DNA from: Actinomycetota bacterium
Lineage (GTDB): Bacteria; Actinomycetota; Thermoleophilia; RBG-16-64-13
NCBI GenBank assembly: GCA_018830645.1
Contig: JAHJSA010000002.1
Location: 1-56,291 of the forward strand
Length of the DNA: 56,291 nucleotides
Reading direction: 5' to 3'
Made by a program: the position numbers and the translations under genes. The notes below the pieces were generated by a model. It saw nothing but the letters and a program-made list of their open reading frames with translations. It made no database searches and had not been told where the DNA came from. Numbering within the stretch: position 1 is the stretch's first letter; every line of letters begins with the position of its first letter. This document shows, piece after piece, positions 9,449 through 18,419 of the stretch.

Positions 9449-12400
9449 TCAGGTGGCCTCAGAGGCCGCCCCCGACCAGATGGGCAGTATATCACCGAGC
9501 ACACCCTCGACCGCCTCACGCACCGAGCGCGCGTCGCTTCGAAGCCCGAGACTGAGCTCCCCGCGCGTGGGTGAATATACGTAGCGTCGGTCGCGGGCCA
9601 ATAGCCTCTCGCGACCTCCCGGGGGAAGCGAAAGGCCCGTCATCGTGAGCTTGTGCCGGCGAACAGAGAGTGTGAAGACGCCGAGCTTCTGCAGAGTGTC
9701 GCGCACCTCCCCCAGGAAGATGAGGTTGTCCACTGGTTCCGGCACGTCCCCGAACCTGTCGCCCAGCTCCTCGCGCAACTCGGCGAGGGCCTCACGACCT
9801 TCGGTGATCGCTATCCGTCGGTGCAGATCGACCTTCGCGGCTTCGTAGGGGATATACGACGAAGGCACGTATGCGTCCACCCCCACGTCGATCCGCGGCG
9901 CCGTCGCGGCGCGGGTCTCCCGGCCCTCCAAGGCGTCCACGGTCTCCTGGAGCATCGAGAGGTAGAGCTCGAAACCCACAGCCGCGACGTGACCCGACTG
10001 CTCGCCGCCCAGTAGGTCTCCGGCGCCACGGATTTCCAGGTCACGCATTGCGATCTTGAAGCCGGATCCAAGTTCGGTGTAGTCCGCGAGGGTGGAGAGG
10101 CGGGCGCGGGCCTCCTCGGTGAGCGCCTCCTCGTCGGGGTGGAAGAGGAAGGCGTGCGCCACCCGGGCCGAGCGCCCGATGCGTCCGCGGATCTGATACA
10201 GCTGCGAGAGCCCCAGCAGGTCGGCGCGTTCCACCACGAGCGTGTTCGCGTTCGGTATGTCGAGTCCGCTCTCTATGATCGTGGTGCTCACCAGCACGTC
10301 GTAGTCCCCCCGAAGGAAGTCGAGCATGACGCGCTCCAGGGCCGCCTCAGGCATCTGACCATGGGCGACGCCGAACCGAACCTGCGGCATGAGTTCCGCC
10401 AGCCGCCCAGCGGCACGTTCGATGGTATCCACCCGGTTGTGCAGGTAGAAGACCTGCCCGCCCCGGCCCACCTCACGCTCGACCGCCCTTCGGACCATCT
10501 GCTCGTCGTAGATGCCGACGTATGTCTGGATGGGATGACGGTCGCGAGGCGGCGTCTCGATCACCGAGATGTCCCTCACTCCGGAAAGGGACATGTGGAG
10601 CGTGCGCGGTATGGGCGTGGCGGAGAGGGTGAGAGCGTCCACCTTGAGCTTGATCGTGCGCAGCGCCTCCTTCTGGGCGACGCCGAAGCGTTGCTCTTCA
10701 TCCACGATCACCAGCCCCAGGTCCTTCGGCTGCACATCGGCGGAAAGGAGTCGGTGGGTGCCGATAAGTACGTCGACAGACCCGGTCTTGAACTCGTTCA
10801 GGATGCGGCGCTGCTCTTTCGGCGACCGGAAGCGAGACACCATCTCCACACGCACCGGGAACTCACCCATGCGTTCGCGGAACGTGCCGTAGTGCTGCTG
10901 CGCGAGGATCGTGGTGGGCACGAGCACGAGCACCTGCTTGCTGTCCATGGCCGCCTTGAACGCCGCCCGCAGGGCGACCTCGGTCTTACCGTAGCCCACG
11001 TCGCCGCAGATCAGGCGGTCCATGGGTTGCGGCCGCTCCATGTCGTCTTTCACCTCGTCGATGGTACGCCGCTGGTCGATGGTCTCGACGTGGGGGAAGG
11101 CCACCTCGAAGCGACGTTGCCAGTCGCCGTCTTCGGGGAACTCGTGCCCCGGAGTCGTCTGACGCAGCGCGTAGAGCCTGAGCAGCTCCGCGGCCATCTC
11201 CCTGACCGCGGCCCGTGCCCGAGTCTTCAGATGCGACCACGCCTTACCGCCGAGCTTCGAGAGCGTAGGAGGCGTGGCGTCGGCGCCGACGTAGCGCCCC
11301 ACCTTGCCGATCTGATCGTGCGGCAGGTAGAGCATGTCGGAGTCGCGGAACACCAGGTCGAGGTAGTCGCGCGTGACGCCCGCGACCGTCTTCGTGGAGA
11401 TACCCTCGAAACGCCCTACTCCGTGATCCTCGTGCACCACGAAGTCGCCCTTGCGCAGATCGCGGAAGCTCGAGAGGGCGGCCCCCACCGAGAGGCGCTT
11501 CGGACCCGTTGCCTTTCGCCGGCGAGGGAACAGCAGGGTGTCGGTGAGCAGAGCGAGATGGGCGTCGGGAAGCACGAAATGGCGGCGGTGCGGCACCCCC
11601 AGATACGAGATGCCGGGATCGCCGGGAATCTGTCCCGCGGCCGCCTGCCTGCCCGACGCACGCTTCAGTATGAATGTCGCCCGCTCTGCCTCGGCCCGCG
11701 ACTCGAAGGCCACCACGACCCGAAAACCCTCACCTGCGAGTCGCTCGAGAGCCTTCTCGGCATCCGGAAGACTGGCGATAGGCATCTCGCCGCTGGTCGC
11801 ACGGATGGTGAGGGCTGCCGCGCCCTCGGGAGCGCTTTCCCGCCCGGCGTCCCCGCGGCGGCGGATGGTCAGGGGCAGATGAGTCTCGAGGGCGGCGCGC
11901 ACCTCCTCCCAGGTGAGGTAACAGTCGCGGGCGCGCCGTCCTCCGTACTCCCCGCACCCAGACGCGGTGCCCGCCCCGTTCCCGGCAACGTCGTCGAGGT
12001 CCGCGACGAACGCTTCGACCCGACCCTCTATCCGCGCCGGGTCGAGCAGCAGCACCCGCGCCTTCGCTGGGAGGAGTTCGTGCACGGGTCGCGACTCGGC
12101 GGTGGCGTCTTCCTCGGCGGCCACCACCCGCACCTCATCGAGCGAGGCCAACGATCGTTGGGAGTACACCGAGAAGCTGCGGATGCTCTCCACGTCGTCG
12201 CCCCAGAACTCCACCCGCACCGGCGCGGACTCCGTGGTGGGGAAGATATCGACCAAGCCGCCCCTCACCGAGAACTCACCGGGATCCTCGACCTGGTCGA
12301 CCCTCTGGTAGCCGAGGTCGACGAGCGCACCGGCGAGGTCATCGAAGCGAGTGTGCTCGCCCACCTTCATCACAAGAGGCGGGGCCACCGGCGGGAGCGC

Positions 12401-12778
12401 GCGCTCCATGAGGGTCGCCGCCTCGGCCACTACCACCGTGGGGCCGGCCAGGGCTCCCAGGGCGAGCGAGCGGTTCCCCACCACGCGGGGCGGTACGACG
12501 CCCTCCGACCCGTACCACACGCCGCGGCTCGGCAGCAGCAGCACCCGGTGGCGGGGCAGGTGGAGGCTCAGCTCCCGAGCCGCCTCCTCAGCGAGATCCT
12601 GCCCGCCCGTGACGACCAAGCAGGTGTCTCCACGCCATGCCGGCGCGGCCAACACGGTCGCCGCCACGTACTCGTGCACGAACGAAGGAGCCTCGACGGC
12701 GGCCGGTTCACTGGAAGCACGTTCAAGGAGAGCCTTGAAGTCGGGCGTCCTTGCTAGGAATGAGGTGAGATCGGACAT
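9449..12778 (-). CDS. mfd: Transcription-repair coupling factor Mfd
   Basis: This 1109-residue DNA translocase removes stalled RNA polymerase and recruits the UvrAB excision system. The UvrB-like N-terminal module is followed by the RNA-polymerase interaction domain (GDFVVHEDHGVGRFEGI). The RecG-like helicase then has Walker A CGDVGYGKTEVALRA, motif II VIVDEEQRFGV, ALTLSATPIPRTL and QIRGRIGRS. The C-terminal TRCF domain ends the protein. Length is near the family norm. Start is ATG at 12778, 20 bases after the pth stop. Confidence 0.97.
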   Translation of the reverse strand: MSDLTSFLARTPDFKALLERASSEPAAVEAPSFVHEYVAATVLAAPAWRGDTCLVVTGGQDLAEEAARELSLHLPRHRVLLLPSRGVWYGSEGVVPPRVVGNRSLALGALAGPTVVVAEAATLMERALPPVAPPLVMKVGEHTRFDDLAGALVDLGYQRVDQVEDPGEFSVRGGLVDIFPTTESAPVRVEFWGDDVESIRSFSVYSQRSLASLDEVRVVAAEEDATAESRPVHELLPAKARVLLLDPARIEGRVEAFVADLDDVAGNGAGTASGCGEYGGRRARDCYLTWEEVRAALETHLPLTIRRRGDAGRESAPEGAAALTIRATSGEMPIASLPDAEKALERLAGEGFRVVVAFESRAEAERATFILKRASGRQAAAGQIPGDPGISYLGVPHRRHFVLPDAHLALLTDTLLFPRRRKATGPKRLSVGAALSSFRDLRKGDFVVHEDHGVGRFEGISTKTVAGVTRDYLDLVFRDSDMLYLPHDQIGKVGRYVGADATPPTLSKLGGKAWSHLKTRARAAVREMAAELLRLYALRQTTPGHEFPEDGDWQRRFEVAFPHVETIDQRRTIDEVKDDMERPQPMDRLICGDVGYGKTEVALRAAFKAAMDSKQVLVLVPTTILAQQHYGTFRERMGEFPVRVEMVSRFRSPKEQRRILNEFKTGSVDVLIGTHRLLSADVQPKDLGLVIVDEEQRFGVAQKEALRTIKLKVDALTLSATPIPRTLHMSLSGVRDISVIETPPRDRHPIQTYVGIYDEQMVRRAVEREVGRGGQVFYLHNRVDTIERAAGRLAELMPQVRFGVAHGQMPEAALERVMLDFLRGDYDVLVSTTIIESGLDIPNANTLVVERADLLGLSQLYQIRGRIGRSARVAHAFLFHPDEEALTEEARARLSTLADYTELGSGFKIAMRDLEIRGAGDLLGGEQSGHVAAVGFELYLSMLQETVDALEGRETRAATAPRIDVGVDAYVPSSYIPYEAAKVDLHRRIAITEGREALAELREELGDRFGDVPEPVDNLIFLGEVRDTLQKLGVFTLSVRRHKLTMTGLSLPPGGRERLLARDRRYVYSPTRGELSLGLRSDARSVREAVEGVLGDILPIWSGAASEAT

Positions 12779-12798
12779 GCTACAAGCTCTCGATCGGC

Positions 12799-13416
12799 TC
12801 AGTCGCCGTCGGGAGCGGCGTCGGCGGGAGGCACAGCGTCGGCTCCCCTGGGGCGACCCGAGGCGGCCGATTCGGCGCTGTCGGAGCCTCCGGCTCGTAC
12901 CCAGGCTTCGACCGCGTCCGCCGCCGCCCCGACCAGAAGGAGCACTTCCTCACGCGGTTCGGAGAAATCGCTCAACACGAAGTCCGCGAGTGAGATCCGG
13001 CTGGAGGTCGGGCGCCCCACCCCCACCCGCGCACGCCAGTATCCCCGAGTGCCCAGACGCTCTTCCATGCTGCGCAGGCCGTTGTGGCCGCCCAGACCGC
13101 CGCCCTCTTTCAGACGCACTTCTCCGAACGGGAGCTCCGCGTCGTCGTGCACGGCCAAGATGCTCTCCGGCGACACACGATGGTATCGCGCCGCCTCAGC
13201 TGCGGCCTGCCCGGATCGGTTCATGAAGGTGAGCGGCAGAAGCACGGCCACTCGCTCGCCCGCCATCTGTCCGTCGCCGAACAGGCCCTGGAAGCGGGTG
13301 CGGAACGCCGGCCACCCGTTGCGGAGGCGCAGCTCTTCTCCCACCATGAAGCCGACGTTGTGTCTGTTGCGCTGATACTCGGCACCCGGGTTCCCGAGAG
13401 CCACAACTAGGAACAT
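12799..13416 (-). CDS. pth: Peptidyl-tRNA hydrolase
   Basis: The 205-residue protein has the Pth fold motifs LVVALGNPGAEYQRNRHNVG (with the catalytic His in the last segment), PLTFMNRSGQA, AVHDDAELPFG and GGLGGHNGLRS. It releases tRNA from drop-off peptidyl-tRNA. ATG at 13416 is preferred over a GTG at 13422 because GGGTAGGTG fits it better. A tail of about 30 Ala/Gly/Asp-rich residues goes beyond the usual end. It follows rplY, the order seen in many bacteria, with a strong hairpin between them. Confidence 0.95.
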   Translation of the reverse strand: MFLVVALGNPGAEYQRNRHNVGFMVGEELRLRNGWPAFRTRFQGLFGDGQMAGERVAVLLPLTFMNRSGQAAAEAARYHRVSPESILAVHDDAELPFGEVRLKEGGGLGGHNGLRSMEERLGTRGYWRARVGVGRPTSSRISLADFVLSDFSEPREEVLLLVGAAADAVEAWVRAGGSDSAESAASGRPRGADAVPPADAAPDGD

Positions 13417-13430
13417 GCACACCTACCCGG

Positions 13431-13481
13431 AAGAAAGGCCGGGGGCCGAGGCGCCGCATCGGCGCACCCGGAACCCCCGGC
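13431..13481 (-). terminator. Hairpin with T-rich tail between rplY and pth
   Basis: On the minus strand GCCGGGGG (13481-13474) pairs with CCCCCGGC (13445-13438), and a smaller inner hairpin (GCGCC/GGCGC) lies in the loop. It is followed by CTTTCTT, a weak T-rich tract. It would end or attenuate transcripts of the rplY group before pth. The tract is interrupted by C, so termination may be partial. Confidence 0.55.
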
Positions 13482-13507
13482 TCCAGAGACTGGACGATGG
13501 ACGGCGG

Positions 13508-14176
13508 TTACTTCTCTTCTGCCGGAGCGTCCCCTTCAGAGGCTGTCGCGCCTTCAGCGGTCTCGCCCTCTTCGCCCTCGAGGCCCTCTTCACCCTCTAC
13601 TTCTTCCACGACCTCAAGGCGCGGAGGATGCACAGACACTATCGTGGTCTCGGGATCGTCCAGGATCGTCACGCCCTCGGGCGCCGTGAGATCAGACACC
13701 CGCAGGTTGTCGCCGATATTCAGGGCGCTCACATCGAGCTCGAGATGTGCGGGCACGGCGGTGGGCAGAGCCCGCACCGTGACCTCCCAGAGCGAGTGAT
13801 CGAGCACGCCCTCCTCTTGAGCTCCCGCAGGGATGCCGACGAGCTCGACGCGAACCGAGGCCTCGATCTCCTGCTTCAGATCGACCTCGTGAAGGTCGAG
13901 GTGAAGAAGTACGTTGCGGGTCGGGTGGCGCTGGAACTCCTTGACCACTGCGAAGTGCTTCTTGCGGCTCTTCTCTCCCTCATACTCAAGCTCGAGTACG
14001 ACGTTCGAGCCGCCGCCGACCGCGCCCTTGAGGGCGGCTGCGTCGATGCTCAGGGAGACCGCTTCCTGCCCCTTCGCGTAGATCACGGCGGGAACAGACC
14101 CCGCGGCCCGCAGGCGGCGGTTCGGCCCCTTGCCTACTTCTTCTCGGGGCCGGACGGTCAACTTCACTGTTTCCAT
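13508..14176 (-). CDS. rplY: 50S ribosomal protein L25, long CTC form
   Basis: The 222-residue protein has the 5S-rRNA-binding L25 domain (VRPREEVGKGPNRRLRAAG, VPAVIYAKG) and the C-terminal TL5/CTC beta domain (RVELVGIPAGAQEEGVLDH). An acidic Glu-rich tail of about 30 residues ends it. The long form is usual in Actinobacteria and Thermus. ATG at 14176 follows a purine-rich stretch. It lies 32 bases downstream of prs. Confidence 0.95.
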   Translation of the reverse strand: METVKLTVRPREEVGKGPNRRLRAAGSVPAVIYAKGQEAVSLSIDAAALKGAVGGGSNVVLELEYEGEKSRKKHFAVVKEFQRHPTRNVLLHLDLHEVDLKQEIEASVRVELVGIPAGAQEEGVLDHSLWEVTVRALPTAVPAHLELDVSALNIGDNLRVSDLTAPEGVTILDDPETTIVSVHPPRLEVVEEVEGEEGLEGEEGETAEGATASEGDAPAEEK

Positions 14177-14208
14177 GTGTTTCTCCTGGTACTCGGGTCT
14201 CGCCGCGG

Positions 14209-15207
14209 CTAGAAGAGCTGGTTCTCGCCCTGGAAGAGGGCGCTCACCGACTCGTCGGCGAAGACGTTGTGGATGGTATCAGCCAAGATGCCCGCACTGG
14301 ACAGCACCACGATCTTGTCGCGGTGGGCGTCACTGCGCAGCGGGATAGTATCGCTTACTACCAGCTCCTTGAGCGGGGAGTCGGCGATGCGGTCGTACGC
14401 GGGACCCGACAGCACAGGGTGGGTGGCCGCGGCATACACCGCGGTGGCGCCGCGATCGAGCAACGCCTCGGCGCCCTTGCATAGCGTGCCGGCGGTGTCG
14501 ATGATGTCGTCGACGATGATGGCCGTCTTGCCGGCCACGTCGCCTATCACGTGCATCACCTTTGACTCGTTGTGTTCCGGGCGGAGTTTCGTAAGGACGG
14601 CCAGCGAGGCCCCTACGCGGTCGCCGAAGCGCTTCGCCATCTTGAGCCCGCCCGCGTCGGGCGACGCGACCACCACGTCGTCCAGCCCTTTGAAGCGGAA
14701 GTAGTCGGCCAGCATGGGGATCGCAGTCATATGATCCACCGGGATGCTGAAGAACCCCTGCATCTGCCCGGCGTGAAGATCCATGGTAAGCACCCGGTCG
14801 ACCCCCGCGGCGACCAACAGGTCGGCGACGAGGCGCCCCGTGATCGGCTCGCGAGGCTGGCTCTTCTTGTCCTGCCGGGAATAGCCGTACCAGGGCACCA
14901 CGGCGGTGATGCGATGCGCCGAGGCCAACTTCGCGGCCTGGATCATGATGAGGAGTTCCATGAGATTCTCGTTCACCGGCCGGCACGTCGGCTGGACGAT
15001 GAAGACATCGGCCCCGCGCACGCTCTCCCCGTACTTGACATAGATCTCGCCGTCGGCGAAGGTCTTGGTGAGCACGGATCCGAGTCGTATGCCCAGCTTC
15101 TCCGCGATCCTCTCGCTGAGTTCGGGGTTGCCGCGGCCCGAGAACAGCATCAGCGACCGGTACGTAGCCCGGCGGACGGTGGCCTGGATGGCAGGCCCGT
15201 CAGTCAT
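14209..15207 (-). CDS. prs: Ribose-phosphate pyrophosphokinase
   Basis: The 332-residue protein makes PRPP from ribose-5-phosphate and ATP for nucleotide, His and Trp synthesis. It shows LMLFSGRGNPELSERIAEKLG, the ATP site FADGEIYVKYGESVRG, the DLHAGQMQGFF segment, and the PRPP loop IIVDDIIDTAGTL. ATG at 15207 has GGGAGGGT upstream. Its first eight bases overlap the end of glmU, the classic glmU-prs coupling. Confidence 0.96.
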   Translation of the reverse strand: MTDGPAIQATVRRATYRSLMLFSGRGNPELSERIAEKLGIRLGSVLTKTFADGEIYVKYGESVRGADVFIVQPTCRPVNENLMELLIMIQAAKLASAHRITAVVPWYGYSRQDKKSQPREPITGRLVADLLVAAGVDRVLTMDLHAGQMQGFFSIPVDHMTAIPMLADYFRFKGLDDVVVASPDAGGLKMAKRFGDRVGASLAVLTKLRPEHNESKVMHVIGDVAGKTAIIVDDIIDTAGTLCKGAEALLDRGATAVYAAATHPVLSGPAYDRIADSPLKELVVSDTIPLRSDAHRDKIVVLSSAGILADTIHNVFADESVSALFQGENQLF

Positions 15208-16669
15208 CTGACCCTCCCTGGTCTTCCGGGATCTCCCCCGGTCCGCCCATGTCCGCACCCTTACGTGGGACGGATGCATCCGTCCCTGCTGCTCCCGCGC
15301 GCAGGGCTCTCGCGCGTGCGGCGTAGTCGAGGATGTTGTGCTGACGCGCCCGGGCGATGCCCAAGGCGCCGGCAGGCACGTCTTTCGTCACCACCGACCC
15401 TGCGCCTGTCGTCGCCCCATCCGCCACCGTCACCGGGGCCACGAACACAGTGTCGGAACCCGTTCGCACGTTATCACCGATGACGGTGCGGTGCTTCTCA
15501 CGGCCGTCGAAATTGGCTGTGATGTTGCCGGCGCCGATATTCGTGCCCTTGCCGATGGTCGTGTCGCCGATATAGCTCAGGTGCGGCACCTTGCTGCCGG
15601 GCCCTACCCGGCTCTTCTTAATCTCGACGAAAGCGCCGGCCTTGGCACCGTCTGCGAGGTGAGCTTCCGGGCGCAAATAGGTGAACGGACCCACCTGGAC
15701 ACCCGCTTCGAGTACTGCTCCATCGGTGTACGAGTGGCGCACACGGCAATCCGCACCGACCCGCGTGTCCACCAGAGTCGAGCTGGGGCCGATCTCGCTT
15801 CGGGCCGCGATGTGCGTCGCCCCGCGTAGACACGTGAAGGGCAGTAGTCGCACGTCGGGCTCGAGAGTGACGGTGGCGTCGATGTGCGTAGACGCGGGAT
15901 CCTCGATAGTCACTCCGGCCAGCATCCAGTCCACGCATATGCGCATCCGCATGTGCTCCTGGGCCTCCGCGAGCTCCACGCGGGTGTTCACACCGAGGGC
16001 AACCCGGTGATCTTCCACGGGCACCGCCACGACCTTCTGGTCGAGTTCGCGGAGCCCCGCTACCACGTCGGTGAGGTACACCTCGCCCTGCTCATTCGCC
16101 GCGTCTTGGCGCGAGAGCAGATCGACTGAGAGGCGGGCGGGAAGCACGAACGCTCCCACGTTGACCTCGCCGATAGACAGCTCCTCGACGGAAGCGTCGC
16201 GATGCTCGACGATGCGGAGCACCGTGCCGTCAGCGCCACGCACCACGCGGCCGTACCCGGAGGGGTCGGGAGGGCACATGGTAAGAACGGCGGCCGCGGC
16301 CTCCTCCGACAGGTACGCCTGCATGAGCGACTGGAAGACAGCCGACGTGAGGAGCGGCGTGTCACCCGGAACCACCAGCACCGGACCGTCGCCGAGGCAG
16401 CGGTCGGCGGCGAGTAGTGCGTCGCCGGTGCCGCGCTGCGTCCCCTGTACGGCCACTGTGCAGCTCTCCGGCAGGACAGCACGGACGTCGTCCCGCCCGG
16501 GGCCGAGCACCACGATCACCCGGGAGACACCGGCGCCCTCAAGGGCATGGATCACGTGGGTGACGAGCGGCGACCCGCAGACGGGGTGCAGCACTTTGGG
16601 CAGCGAGGAGCGCATCCTCGTGCCAAGGCCGGCTGCGAGGACGACAGCAGTATCGATCGAACTACTCAC
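15200..16669 (-). CDS. glmU: Bifunctional UDP-GlcNAc pyrophosphorylase / GlcN-1-P acetyltransferase
   Basis: This is a two-domain enzyme of peptidoglycan precursor synthesis. The N-terminal uridylyltransferase has VVLAAGLGTRMRSSLPKVLH and GTGDALLAADR. The C-terminal left-handed beta-helix acetyltransferase has FTYLRPEAHLADGAKAGAFV and GDTTIGKGTNIGAGNITANFDG. GTG at 16669 begins right at the conserved domain; another in-frame GTG at 16699 is possible and neither has a clear Shine-Dalgarno. The C-terminus carries a short charged extension. Confidence 0.95.
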   Translation of the reverse strand: MSSSIDTAVVLAAGLGTRMRSSLPKVLHPVCGSPLVTHVIHALEGAGVSRVIVVLGPGRDDVRAVLPESCTVAVQGTQRGTGDALLAADRCLGDGPVLVVPGDTPLLTSAVFQSLMQAYLSEEAAAAVLTMCPPDPSGYGRVVRGADGTVLRIVEHRDASVEELSIGEVNVGAFVLPARLSVDLLSRQDAANEQGEVYLTDVVAGLRELDQKVVAVPVEDHRVALGVNTRVELAEAQEHMRMRICVDWMLAGVTIEDPASTHIDATVTLEPDVRLLPFTCLRGATHIAARSEIGPSSTLVDTRVGADCRVRHSYTDGAVLEAGVQVGPFTYLRPEAHLADGAKAGAFVEIKKSRVGPGSKVPHLSYIGDTTIGKGTNIGAGNITANFDGREKHRTVIGDNVRTGSDTVFVAPVTVADGATTGAGSVVTKDVPAGALGIARARQHNILDYAARARALRAGAAGTDASVPRKGADMGGPGEIPEDQGGSDD

Positions 16670-16800
16670 TTCGATGTGCGCCCCCGATAGGCTGACCACA
16701 GCCGCGGACCAGACCCGGGTGTGACGGTTTCGAGTCTACCCGTACTCCCGCCCGCATGGAACACGCCACGGGAATACGAAAGGCGAGAAAGAGATAGAAG

Positions 16801-16872
16801 CTGGGGCGGCAGGATTCGAACCTACGCATCACGGGACCAAAACCCGTTGCCTTACCGCTTGGCTACGCCCCA
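16801..16872 (-). tRNA. tRNA-Gln (anticodon UUG)
   Basis: The minus strand reads TGGGGCGTAGCCAAGCGG, with acceptor arms TGGGGCG/CGCCCCA. The anticodon stem CGGG/CCCG encloses TTTTGGT, giving anticodon UUG, and the T arm contains GGTTCGAATCC. The discriminator base is G, as expected for glutamine. CCA is not encoded. It lies between glmU and ispE. Confidence 0.95.
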
Positions 16873-16946
16873 TCGCTCCCGCGCTCGGCGCAAAGGGCTC
16901 GAGGCCCGGACCGGCCGGGGAAGTATAGGCAGAGGGTCGCACGCTG

Positions 16947-17906
16947 TCAAGGACCGGGGACAGCACGGACTCCTCCCCACACAGGCGACGCTTCATGCCC
17001 TTTTCGGCGCATCCTCTCGGCGGTTCGCTCAGCGCCGGCCCACGACTCGCAGACGGCGAACAGCGTCGGGCCGGAACCGCTCATGAGCGATCCAAGCACC
17101 CCCTCGCCGAGGAGCGCGTCCTTCGACCGCGTTAGATGGGGCACCAAGCCGAAGCCGGCAGGCTCCAGGTCGTTCGCGAGCAACTCGGCGACTCCGCGTA
17201 CGATCTCGGCGCTCTCACGCCCGGCCACCCACTGGTGCGAGAGGTCGCGCCACGCGGCTTCGTTCTCGCGCCTCCTTGTCTCGAACATCTGGTTGTCCTC
17301 AGCGGGCCCATTCCCGTCGAACGCGCGATACACCTCGGCGGTGGAGAGCTCTTCCCGCGGGAGGAGGAACACCAGCGGCATCTCCGGCAGCGACAGCGGC
17401 TCGAGAGCATCGCCCGCGCCCGCGGCGAGTGAAGTGTGCGGAGCGAGAAAGAAGGGCACGTCTGCGCCCAGGTCGCGCGCCGCGGCCTGCAGCGCCTTCT
17501 CATCGAGGCGCGGCCCGCCCAGATGGGCCACGAGCCTGGCGGCGGTACGAAGCGCCAGCGCGGCATCGGACGATCCGCCGCCGAGGCCGGCGCCCGTCGG
17601 GATGCCCTTCATGACCGTGACGCTGCCCGTGAACAGCCAGCCGGTAAGCGCCTCCACCGTCCGGAGCGCCTTCGAGACGAGGTTCGACTCACTCGGGATG
17701 CCGTCGCACTCCACATGGAACCGAGACTCGCCGGGAGCGCTGCCGGGCGCCGCGTCGAGGGTGAATTCCAGACGATCGGAGAGGTCCACCGGCATGAACA
17801 CGGTCGACAGAGGATGGTAGCCGTCGGGGCGGGGTGGCCCCACGAGAAGACTCAGATTGATCTTGGCGGGCGCCCGAAGGATGACGCTGCCGCTCAGCGC
17901 GGTCAT
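16947..17906 (-). CDS. ispE: 4-diphosphocytidyl-2-C-methyl-D-erythritol kinase
   Basis: The 319-residue GHMP kinase of the MEP isoprenoid pathway shows the substrate loop RAPAKINLSLLVGPPRPDGY, the ATP-binding loop GIPTGAGLGGGSSDAALA, LGADVPFFL, and the C-terminal SLMSGSGPTLFAV. The start is ATG at 17906, which overlaps the stop of the lipoprotein gene in an ATGA arrangement. The frame extends far upstream, but that part is the shadow of the lipoprotein gene. Confidence 0.95.
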   Translation of the reverse strand: MTALSGSVILRAPAKINLSLLVGPPRPDGYHPLSTVFMPVDLSDRLEFTLDAAPGSAPGESRFHVECDGIPSESNLVSKALRTVEALTGWLFTGSVTVMKGIPTGAGLGGGSSDAALALRTAARLVAHLGGPRLDEKALQAAARDLGADVPFFLAPHTSLAAGAGDALEPLSLPEMPLVFLLPREELSTAEVYRAFDGNGPAEDNQMFETRRRENEAAWRDLSHQWVAGRESAEIVRGVAELLANDLEPAGFGLVPHLTRSKDALLGEGVLGSLMSGSGPTLFAVCESWAGAERTAERMRRKGHEASPVWGGVRAVPGP

Positions 17907-18400
17907 CTCAGCAACTGGATGGCGCTGATGCGCCAAGGGTAGGGCTCCGCGTCTGTGCGCACCAGGTGTATCTCGACGACGCCCACGTCGGCGACGGCGA
18001 ACAGGCCCTCCTTGCGTTCGAACACGAACGAGAAAGTAGCCGAGTCTCCAGAGACCTCCTTGCGCACTTCCAACGTGCCCGGCCCCGGCTTGTTGAAGCC
18101 GAGATCCGCGGCCTTCGCGGCCAAGTAGAGCTGGTAGTTGCCCTGCTCCGACTCGGCGCTGCCCAGGTACTCCTCCGTGGTGAACGAGGAGTGAAGAGCC
18201 GCGAAGTCGGTCTCGTCGAGCTTGGCGTCGCCCACGGCCGCGCCCAATGCTCCCACCGTGAGGTCCGGGGGGTCTTCGGCGGCGCAGCCGACACCCACAA
18301 CCAGCACGACGAGCAACGCCGTCGCGACCACCGCGCAGCGCGACAGCCACCGCACCCATTCCCTACGGGCAGGCCGCCCTTGCTCGTTCAACCACGCCAT
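17903..18400 (-). CDS. Lipoprotein of unknown function
   Basis: The protein (165 residues from ATG 18400) has a basic N-terminus, a hydrophobic helix (AVVATALLVVLVVGVGC) ending in a lipobox Cys, and a mature part of about 125 residues with no family I recognise. The start is uncertain: in-frame ATGs at 18460 and 18472 would overlap the end of rsmA. It sits between rsmA and ispE with tight spacing and so is probably co-transcribed with both. A cell-surface role is inferred from the lipobox only. Confidence 0.7.
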   Translation of the reverse strand: MAWLNEQGRPARREWVRWLSRCAVVATALLVVLVVGVGCAAEDPPDLTVGALGAAVGDAKLDETDFAALHSSFTTEEYLGSAESEQGNYQLYLAAKAADLGFNKPGPGTLEVRKEVSGDSATFSFVFERKEGLFAVADVGVVEIHLVRTDAEPYPWRISAIQLLR

Positions 18401-18419
18401 ATCCTGGGCACTCCTATCG

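Noticed and set aside
10139-12757. An 872-codon open frame on the plus strand opposite mfd
   Set aside because: It is the mirror of the mfd coding sequence in GC-rich DNA; its protein is full of His, Arg and Glu with no domain, and mfd itself is unmistakable.
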